From NCBI GenBank assembly GCA_018062165.1, contig JAGOSU010000034.1:1-7165 (forward strand): DNA of 7,165 bases, read 5' to 3'. Numbering within the stretch: the first letter of the stretch is position 1; each line of letters starts with the position of its first letter. The notes under the pieces were generated by a model, which did not search any database, was not told the DNA's origin, and saw nothing but the letters and a program-made list of their open reading frames with translations. A program made the translations under genes and the position numbers. Of the stretch, positions 1 through 5,439 are shown one piece after another. The DNA is from Minisyncoccota bacterium. Its GTDB lineage: Bacteria; Patescibacteriota; Minisyncoccia; Phycocordibacterales; Phycocordibacteraceae.

Positions 1-2522
1 GACTGAGACTGGTCCATCCACTTTCCGCGCTCTGCAGCGGCATCGATGAGCCAACGAGCATCAATCTCAAACACTTCCTTGTACTTCGCCTTGAGGTCAG
101 CTGGAATCTCAGGAATAGACTGCACGGAACCGTCAGCGTATTTAATCTTGTTCAACATGTCGTCGGTCCAGAGGTTCAACTTCTTGAGGTCCTCAATGAG
201 GTACTTGTTCACGACGATGAACTCTCCTTCCTTGTTGCTCTTCACGTAGATGTTCTTGTAGATAGGCTCCACACATGGGACGCAACCGACGAGGTTTGCA
301 GTAGAGGCCGTCGGTGCAATAGCCATGGTGTTGGAGTTGCGCATACCGTGCTCCTTCACGTGTGCACGTACGGGTGCCCAATCAAGCTTACCGCCCAGGT
401 TCACGCCAATAGATTCACTGCGCTCCTTTGCAAGAAGCTCAATAGTGTCCTGCGGGAAAATGTTGCGGTCCCACTTAGAACCTGGGAACGTCTCGTACGC
501 TCCGCGCTCCTTTGCGAGTTCGCTTGAGCCAAGAATCGCGTAGTAGGAAACAATTTCCATACTCTCGTTAGCGAACGCAACAGCCTCCGGTGTATCGAAG
601 TTGATGCCGAGCATATAGAGCGCATCGTGGTATCCGCGAATACCGAGACCTACCGGGCGGTGGCGCATGTTGGAGTAGCGCGCATCCTCCGTTGGGTAGT
701 AGTTAAGGTCGATGACGTTGTCGAGCATGCGCATTGCGGAGCGTACGACGCGTCCGACGAGTTCCTGGTCGAACTTCCCGTTAACGACAAACTTCGCAAA
801 GTTAATGGAGCCCAAGTTACAGACGGCCGTCTCGTTGTGCGCGGTGTTGAGCGTAATCTCCGTGCAGAGGTTTGAGTTGTGCACGACACCAACGTGATCC
901 TGAGGAGAACGAATGTTTGATGGGTCCTTCCACGTAATCCAAGGGTGTCCCGTTTCAAAGAGCATGGCGAGCATCTTCTTCCAGAGGTCAGACGCTGGCA
1001 TCTTCTTGAAGAGCTTAATCTTCCCTTCGGCTGCCATCTTCTCGTACTCTTCGTACTTCTTTTCAAACGCTGCACCATAAATCTCATGGAGCTCAGGCAC
1101 TTCTTCAGGGCTGAAGAGTGTCCACTCTCCCCCATCGCGCACGCGCTTCATGAACAGGTCTGGAATCCAGTTAGCGGTGTTGATGTCGTGGGTACGGCGC
1201 CTCTCGTCTCCGGTGTTCTTACGAAGCTCAAGGAAATCCTCAACATCAAGGTGCCAGGACTCAAGGTACACACAACCTGCGCCACGGCGCTTACCTGAGC
1301 GATTGATGGCGACGTTAACGTCGTTGGCAATCTTAAGGAATGGAACAATGCCCTGAGAGCCTACGCCCGTGCCCTTAATGAAGGCACCCGTTGCGCGAAG
1401 GCTGGTCCAGTCAGTTCCGGTGCCTCCCGACCACTTAAGGTACTGAGCATTGTCTGAGAAGGTCTTGAAGATACCGTCGAGAGAGTCTGGAACAGTGTTG
1501 AGGAAGCAGTTAGAAAGCTGCGCCTTCTTAGCACCGGCCTGGAAGCAGGTGCGCCCTCCTGGGGTGTAGTAAAAGTTCGAGAGGATGTCGTAGAAGTCGA
1601 GTGCAACGCGCTCGCGGTCCTCTGACTTCTCGTTAAGCGAGGTGCCCATGGCAACGCGCATCCAGAACATCTGCGGTGTTTCCATCTGCTGCTTGGTCTC
1701 CGGGTCCTCCATGCAGTAGCGAGTCGTCATAATCTCAAGACCCATGTACTCGAAGAGCTTGTCGTTCTCAATCTTGAGTTTACTGCCAAGAGATTCTAGA
1801 TCGAACTCAAGCATGCGCTCATCGAGGAGCTCGCGCTCCACCATGTTCTTGATGTTGCGTACAAATATCTCCGTGTGCTTGCCGGCGAGGTTGTCGCTCT
1901 CGTAGTCGCCAAACACGTCGTGATACATCTTGTCCAAAAGCAGGAACGATGCGAGACGTGAGTACGCAGGGTCGCGTTCAATCATCGAACGCACGACGGC
2001 AATCACCGCGCGCTGAATTTCTTTTGTTGAAATATTTTCGTAGAGCTCGTACTTGAGTTGAGAAATTATTTTCTCTTGATCAACAACACCATCGATGCCT
2101 TCCGTGCCTTTGATGTGTGCAGCGAGTGTCTTACGAATCTCTTCTTCAGAAAATGGAACGACGTTTCCAGTGCGTGTGGTGACATTGAGTTCCTTGTCAG
2201 CAATCTTTTCGAGCACTTCCTGCTTCTTCTCGTCGCGCTGCTTGGAGTGTTCGTAACGATAAACGATGTAGTGCTTAGCTACTGTGTGGTAGCCCTCGTT
2301 CATGATTGTCATCTCCACAATGTCCTGTATTTGCTCGACGGATGGGATTTGCTCCTCGAAGCGCGTCTCCATTTCTGCAAGTATGGAACGGGTCATGTCA
2401 GAGAGTTTGTCCTCTCCAATCGCTACTTCCATAGCGGCGAATGCTTTGCGCATCGCGTCCGTTATTTTCTCTGCATGAAAATCTGCAATCTGACCGTTCC
2501 TCTTTTTTACTTGCTTTGTCAT
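1..2522 (-). CDS. nrdA: Class I ribonucleoside-diphosphate reductase alpha subunit, C-terminus beyond window edge
   Basis: Large subunit of ribonucleotide reductase, which reduces ribonucleoside diphosphates to deoxyribonucleotides in the cytoplasm. I translated all 840 visible codons and found no stop or frameshift; the frame runs off the left edge at the family motif DQSQS, so perhaps 60-130 residues are missing, including the C-terminal tyrosines and cysteines. Residues 4-95 form an ATP-cone (KKRNGQIADFHAEKI). Residues about 110-200 form a second, degenerate cone. The catalytic barrel follows: redox Cys339 (SNCFLN) before DSLDG, the N-x-C-x-E radical site Asn551/Cys553/Glu555, redox partner Cys568 (AVCNLGS), and the phosphate loop PTAST at 737-741. 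The 15-residue spacing Cys553-Cys568 is shorter than in E. coli NrdA. CVPC (747-750) follows the loop. An in-frame TAA lies five codons upstream of the ATG and no other start codon intervenes, so this start is secure although no Shine-Dalgarno is seen. The partner beta subunit (nrdB) is not in the window. Confidence 0.96.
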   Translation of the reverse strand, partial: MTKQVKKRNGQIADFHAEKITDAMRKAFAAMEVAIGEDKLSDMTRSILAEMETRFEEQIPSVEQIQDIVEMTIMNEGYHTVAKHYIVYRYEHSKQRDEKKQEVLEKIADKELNVTTRTGNVVPFSEEEIRKTLAAHIKGTEGIDGVVDQEKIISQLKYELYENISTKEIQRAVIAVVRSMIERDPAYSRLASFLLLDKMYHDVFGDYESDNLAGKHTEIFVRNIKNMVERELLDERMLEFDLESLGSKLKIENDKLFEYMGLEIMTTRYCMEDPETKQQMETPQMFWMRVAMGTSLNEKSEDRERVALDFYDILSNFYYTPGGRTCFQAGAKKAQLSNCFLNTVPDSLDGIFKTFSDNAQYLKWSGGTGTDWTSLRATGAFIKGTGVGSQGIVPFLKIANDVNVAINRSGKRRGAGCVYLESWHLDVEDFLELRKNTGDERRRTHDINTANWIPDLFMKRVRDGGEWTLFSPEEVPELHEIYGAAFEKKYEEYEKMAAEGKIKLFKKMPASDLWKKMLAMLFETGHPWITWKDPSNIRSPQDHVGVVHNSNLCTEITLNTAHNETAVCNLGSINFAKFVVNGKFDQELVGRVVRSAMRMLDNVIDLNYYPTEDARYSNMRHRPVGLGIRGYHDALYMLGINFDTPEAVAFANESMEIVSYYAILGSSELAKERGAYETFPGSKWDRNIFPQDTIELLAKERSESIGVNLGGKLDWAPVRAHVKEHGMRNSNTMAIAPTASTANLVGCVPCVEPIYKNIYVKSNKEGEFIVVNKYLIEDLKKLNLWTDDMLNKIKYADGSVQSIPEIPADLKAKYKEVFEIDARWLIDAAAERGKWMDQSQ

Positions 2523-2531
2523 ACGCGCTAA

Positions 2532-2537
2532 AAGTTA
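2532..2537 (-). promoter_or_regulatory. Possible -10 element of nrdA
   Basis: TAACTT on the minus strand, nine bases before the nrdA ATG. A start of transcription seven bases downstream would fall near 2525, giving a leader of about three bases. The -35 region (TTCTCG, 17-base spacer) matches consensus at only three positions. The call rests mainly on the absence of a Shine-Dalgarno motif and on the same geometry at three other genes here. Confidence 0.25.
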
Positions 2538-2602
2538 CGTTTGATAATTCAGTCCGAGAAATTACGTCTGCACAAAGGGCGAATTTAGGGGACTAGTCGA
2601 GC

Positions 2603-2614
2603 GGATGTACATCC
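2603..2614. repeat. 12-bp perfect palindrome GGATGTACATCC
   Basis: GGATGTACATCC equals its own reverse complement. It lies about 80 bp upstream of the nrdA start and 190 bp upstream of the response-regulator start. With essentially no loop it would make a poor RNA hairpin, so a dimer-binding DNA operator is the more natural reading. It does not resemble an NrdR box. Five bases to its left, GACTAGTC (2591-2598) is a second, 8-bp palindrome. Confidence 0.4.
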
Positions 2615-2688
2615 TATCACGCGAGGCACGAGTCGCGCGCCATGTGGATAGTGTCGTATGACATACTTTCCGGTTCATGTCTCCCCTT

Positions 2689-2731
2689 GTCCGGGAGGCT
2701 AGGAATTACAACCTCCTAGGACTGCTTTTTT
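2689..2731 (+). terminator. Rho-independent terminator
   Basis: Stem GTCC (2689-2692) with GGAC (2719-2722), then GGAGG (2694-2698) with CCTCC (2712-2716), separated by a small asymmetric internal loop, capped by a 13-base loop and followed after TGC by six T (2726-2731). Only the plus strand has a T-run after the stem. The plus-strand position is odd because no plus-strand gene lies upstream: nrdA reads the other way. A competing hairpin CTAGG (2699-2703)/CCTAG (2715-2719) overlaps it, so two exclusive folds are possible. Confidence 0.6.
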
Positions 2732-2786
2732 GACCCCTCCATCCTACCCCTAATGAATCTTCTCTAATTCTTCACCAATCGATAGG

Positions 2787-2792
2787 TATCAT
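2787..2792 (+). promoter_or_regulatory. Possible -10 element of the response regulator
   Basis: TATCAT, eight bases before the ATG at 2801. Transcription starting near 2799 would give an almost leaderless mRNA. No recognisable -35 lies 16-18 bases upstream, so an activator or a degenerate promoter would have to be assumed. Confidence 0.25.
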
Positions 2793-2800
2793 AGCGGCTC

Positions 2801-3484
2801 ATGCCCACCCTACCCCGAGTGATGATTCTTGAGGACGAGCCGAAGATTGGCCAAGGAGTAAAAAAGGGCCTGGAGAAGAGTGGGTTCGTCGCTGATTGGT
2901 ACGGAGACAGTGAAGAGGGGCTCGCGCAATTACTTTCCCCTGGGCGCGCAGGCCGTGCGCCCTATGATTTGGTCGTTCTTGATTTAATGATGCCGAATGT
3001 TGATGGATGGACCGTCACTCGCACAGCGCGCGGTGCAGGAATCACTGTACCTATCATTATAGTGACCGCTCGTGGAGAGATTGAGTTCAAGACAGAACTC
3101 CTCTCGGCGGGCGCCGACGACTACATGGTGAAGCCCTTCTCGTTCGTAGAGCTCGTTGCGCGAGCAAAGGCGGTGCTGCGCCGTCCGGTTGAGACCTTTC
3201 TGTTAACTCTTTCGGTACGAGACATCGAACTTGATTCTGCAGAGCACACCGTCACAGTTGCCGGAGAACCTGTGTCTCTTACTCCTCGCGAGTTCGCACT
3301 GCTTGAGTACTTGATGCGACACACGGACAAGACTGTTTCTCGCACTACACTCCTCGAGCATGCGTTCCCACGCGATTCAGGTAATGACAATGTCCTTGAT
3401 GTGCACATGAAGAACCTTCGTAAGAAAGTTGGAGAGGACGCGTTCGTAACGGTGCGCGGGGTCGGGTATCGGATGGACTCCTAA
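2801..3484 (+). CDS. OmpR/PhoB-family response regulator (receiver plus winged helix)
   Basis: DNA-binding transcription regulator switched by phosphorylation. The 227 residues are full length for the family. The receiver domain (about 6-128) has all key residues: acidic pair Glu11/Asp12 (ILEDEP), phospho-acceptor Asp61 (LVVLDLMMP), Thr89 (IIIVTARG) and Lys111 (DYMVKPF). The winged helix-turn-helix domain (about 132-227) begins with the SVRDIELDSAEHTVTVAGE strand segment and contains LTPREFALLEYL, the recognition-helix region NVLDVHMKNLRKKV and the closing wing RGVGYRMDS. An in-frame TAG three codons upstream limits the start to 2801; GTG or ATG at 2819/2822 would also give a plausible receiver start. 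No Shine-Dalgarno is seen. No histidine kinase is in the window, so it is an orphan here; its targets are unknown. The candidate copper protein to the right would be a natural target, but nothing in the sequence links them. Confidence 0.95.
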   Translation: MPTLPRVMILEDEPKIGQGVKKGLEKSGFVADWYGDSEEGLAQLLSPGRAGRAPYDLVVLDLMMPNVDGWTVTRTARGAGITVPIIIVTARGEIEFKTELLSAGADDYMVKPFSFVELVARAKAVLRRPVETFLLTLSVRDIELDSAEHTVTVAGEPVSLTPREFALLEYLMRHTDKTVSRTTLLEHAFPRDSGNDNVLDVHMKNLRKKVGEDAFVTVRGVGYRMDS

Positions 3485-3485
3485 G

Positions 3486-4337
3486 TTACATCAAGAGAAG
3501 ACCAAGGAGAGCGACGACGCTACCTGCTAGCTTTCGTTTGAAGTCTTCGCGCTCACCAAGGAATAGTGCGCCCGCGAGGAAAATAATCACCACCTTAAAC
3601 GTAGTCACAGCAGAGACGACACTCAAGTTCCCTACTACGAAGAGCAGTATCACCCACGAAAATGCTTGGAGCGCACGAAGCACTCCCGTTACGCTGATGT
3701 CGATAGAAGTATATTCGTTCTTCGTCTTCGTGAAGAGGACAAGGATGCCAAGGAAGATAGTCTGAGACCACCAACTAATGAGGGTGCCTAGGGTAAAGCC
3801 TGCCTCAAGCTGGAGGGCCCGTTCCGCTGCGATGCAGACACCAAGCATGGTCCCGCTCGCGAGCATCATAAGGAAGTACTTGTCGAACTTGAACCGGCCC
3901 ACTCGATGCTTCCTCGAGACGACGAGCATTCCCACGAGCAGCAGGGCCGTCCCCCCGATTTGCACCAGCGTTAAGCTTTCATGGAGGAAAAGCGAGGCTA
4001 ACACTATGGCCACCGGCGTATAGATGTTCATCACGATGTTCGTGACCCCCGCTTCCACGTGCTTCTGGGCTATATAATTGGGTATATAGAGCCCTCCACC
4101 GATGACCGCCGTAACCAGGCCCAGGAGAACGATGGTCAGCAAGTCGCCCTGGAACTTGATTGGCTCAATAAAGAGCAAGAACACGCCCGAGAGCGCGACG
4201 GTAAGCATCGCGTAGAAGGCAAGGCGTATCTGGCCATCGTTACTGACCTCCTGGTGCCGCTTGGCGAGCCATCGGCGCTGCAGTGGAGAGACGCTCGCAG
4301 CGATGAAATAGAAGAGGTAGGCGAGCAGTGCGAGCAT
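3486..4337 (-). CDS. EamA/DMT-superfamily inner-membrane transporter
   Basis: A 283-residue protein with about ten hydrophobic helices in two repeated five-helix halves, the architecture of the drug/metabolite transporter superfamily (usual length about 280-300). The first half ends in the hallmark TPVAIVLASLFLHESLTL...GTALLLVGMLVV (107-140). The second ends in FKVVIIFLAGALFLGEREDF...AGSVVALLGLLL (248-282). It has no C-terminal tail. The substrate cannot be read from the sequence; family members export amino acids, nucleotides or small metabolites. The ATG lies four bases after the stop of the upstream gene, with at most a weak GAG seven bases before it, so translation is probably coupled. 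Its stop codon is one base from that of the converging response regulator, leaving no room for a terminator between them. Confidence 0.92.
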   Translation of the reverse strand: MLALLAYLFYFIAASVSPLQRRWLAKRHQEVSNDGQIRLAFYAMLTVALSGVFLLFIEPIKFQGDLLTIVLLGLVTAVIGGGLYIPNYIAQKHVEAGVTNIVMNIYTPVAIVLASLFLHESLTLVQIGGTALLLVGMLVVSRKHRVGRFKFDKYFLMMLASGTMLGVCIAAERALQLEAGFTLGTLISWWSQTIFLGILVLFTKTKNEYTSIDISVTGVLRALQAFSWVILLFVVGNLSVVSAVTTFKVVIIFLAGALFLGEREDFKRKLAGSVVALLGLLLM

Positions 4338-4341
4338 GAAG

Positions 4342-5310
4342 TTACTCTATCACTCGTATCTTGTTGAAGTTCTTCCCTTCCAGACCTTCAAGGCTGATTG
4401 GTTCCCACGTAGTTGAAGCGGATTGAATCTGATCGGGCGTGAGAACCATTTCGATAAAACCCTCTTCCCTTCTCTTAAGTGCACCCACTCCTGCCCAGAA
4501 CTTAGCGATGGAGGCCTTGGTCGTACCAACACCGACAGTCTTTGGGAACGGTTTGCTGAATACCGATATTTTTTCCGGCATCTTGTTGTAGGGGCGCCGC
4601 TTGGTTACTGCCATGTAGCCGTCATGCAGCAGCTTGTTCTTCTCCCGCCACATAGGGTCTTTTAGTTCCTCCTCTGTAGGGTTCGCATTCAGCTCCATCA
4701 TCGCCACTTCCTCCTCCGGCACTTCGGGCAGGTTCCCTCCATTCTCTGCTAGAAGTTCTGCCATTCTTGCCTTGAGGTCTGCATCGAATTCCTCTTCCGT
4801 TGCATAGCGCGAACCCACCGGCGTCATGGTCATGCTGAAGTTCTCCGGCATGTACGCCTTGAGGAAGTGGATGACGCGCTCAAAGCTTGCCTTGTATGCG
4901 GCTGTGTCTGCTTTCGGGATATGGTTGAGCTTCTCGACGATGACGTCGTCTGAGGAGAAGTCGAACCATATCCCTGGCTCGTAGGCATCAGCGATAGGCT
5001 TAAGCCACCATGCGTAGTACATCATGCTGAACAGTTCCGCCCAGTCTGCCTCTGGCGCTTCTTCGAACCTCCACAGCTTGTATCCCCCGAATGGGAACAT
5101 GAACTTGATTGGCTCGTTCCTATCGAAATTCGTCTTCACCGCGCTACGCAGGTGCGGGACAAATTCCTCGTCCACCGCATACTTACGGAATTTCTTAGAA
5201 AGCACGGTCTTCTCGACGAGTACGGTGAGGTCGGCTTCGCTTAGGGCACTTACTGTACTTGAGCCACGCAACCGCTCAAGCCTCTCTTGAATAAAGGTGT
5301 CTGGTGACAT
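4342..5310 (-). CDS. Uncharacterised 322-residue protein, possible distant Dit1/PvcA-like enzyme
   Basis: I do not recognise this protein with confidence. It has no signal peptide and no membrane helix, so it is probably cytoplasmic. Residues 66-145 hold the most conserved-looking part: EPIKFMFPFGGYK (66-78), EADWAEL (87-93), AYEPGIWFDFSSDD (109-122) and AAYKASFERVI (137-147). The order and spacing recall, from memory, the isonitrile synthase family Dit1/PvcA (FPxKSP, PDxxE, YxPGxxxxxxSDG, Y). The match is partial, and KSP and SDG are not exact. Residues 172-226 are acidic and low in hydrophobics and look like an insert or linker. The C-terminal part contains FWAGVGAL (271-278) and GKNFNKIRV (312-320). 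The ATG starts one base after the CCA of tRNA-Cys, so no ribosome-binding site fits upstream. A TTG at codon 14 (near 5269-5271), with AGAGAGG nine bases before it, is an alternative start. The EamA exporter follows in the same unit. Confidence 0.85.
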   Translation of the reverse strand: MSPDTFIQERLERLRGSSTVSALSEADLTVLVEKTVLSKKFRKYAVDEEFVPHLRSAVKTNFDRNEPIKFMFPFGGYKLWRFEEAPEADWAELFSMMYYAWWLKPIADAYEPGIWFDFSSDDVIVEKLNHIPKADTAAYKASFERVIHFLKAYMPENFSMTMTPVGSRYATEEEFDADLKARMAELLAENGGNLPEVPEEEVAMMELNANPTEEELKDPMWREKNKLLHDGYMAVTKRRPYNKMPEKISVFSKPFPKTVGVGTTKASIAKFWAGVGALKRREEGFIEMVLTPDQIQSASTTWEPISLEGLEGKNFNKIRVIE

Positions 5311-5311
5311 A

Positions 5312-5387
5312 TGGAGATGCGGGCAGGACTTGAACCTACGTCTCTTACCTTGCGGGCAAGCGCCTGAACCACCTCGGCGACCGCATC
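5312..5387 (-). tRNA. tRNA-Cys (anticodon GCA), encoded CCA
   Basis: 76 bases fold fully. The acceptor GATGCGG/CCGCATC has seven perfect pairs. The D-arm has stem GCC/GGC and a loop with A14 and G18-G19. The anticodon stem CTTGC/GTAAG (one G-U) has loop CCGCAAG, and the variable region is four bases. The T-arm is GTAGG/CCTGC with loop TTCAAGT, then U73 and encoded CCA. The third to fifth loop bases give anticodon GCA, and U73 is the discriminator expected for CysRS. Oddity: position 33 is C instead of the nearly universal U, and C32 could pair with G38. The intact stems argue against a pseudogene. The next gene's ATG begins one base after CCA. Confidence 0.9.
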
Positions 5388-5393
5388 GAAATC

Positions 5394-5399
5394 AGTATA
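5394..5399 (-). promoter_or_regulatory. Probable -10 element of tRNA-Cys
   Basis: TATACT on the minus strand, one mismatch to TATAAT. A start of transcription seven bases downstream falls exactly on the first base of the mature tRNA (5387). The -35 is weak (TCGTCC, 17-base spacer). The candidate copper gene ends only 41 bases upstream of this site, and no convincing terminator lies between, so read-through from that gene is also possible. Confidence 0.45.
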
Positions 5400-5439
5400 A
5401 CCCTGCTGGCTGTCTTGGACGATGTTGGAACCAGCCTAC

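Larger units (their letters stand above)
2588..2731 (+). ncRNA. Candidate structured small RNA or leader upstream of the response regulator
   Basis: The 278-base gap between nrdA and the response regulator has no convincing ORF but several potential hairpins in series on the plus strand. CTATC (2614-2618) can pair with GATAG (2647-2651) around an inner stem CGCGA (2620-2624)/TCGCG (2633-2637). GACAT (2660-2664) can pair with ATGTC (2677-2681). An intrinsic terminator at 2689-2731 ends the set. GGGGA near 2588 can also pair with TCCCC near 2681-2685, which would close the whole element. I do not recognise it as SRP RNA, 6S RNA, tmRNA, RNase P RNA or a known riboswitch. No strong plus-strand promoter is visible; a GATAAT at 2543-2548 lacks a good -35. 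It could be an independent sRNA or an attenuated leader of the regulator gene that starts 70 bases after the T-run. The 5' boundary is approximate. Confidence 0.35.

Noticed and set aside
1..2522. Intein or intron in nrdA
   Set aside because: The visible frame reads continuously through all catalytic motifs with normal spacing.
2058..2531. 157-codon plus-strand frame rich in Leu, Phe and Cys
   Set aside because: It lies antisense inside the well-supported nrdA frame, resembles no family and has no start signals.
2523..2800. SRP RNA, 6S RNA, RNase P RNA, NrdR box or cobalamin riboswitch in the nrdA upstream gap
   Set aside because: I looked for their core motifs on both strands and saw none; only generic hairpins and palindromes are present.
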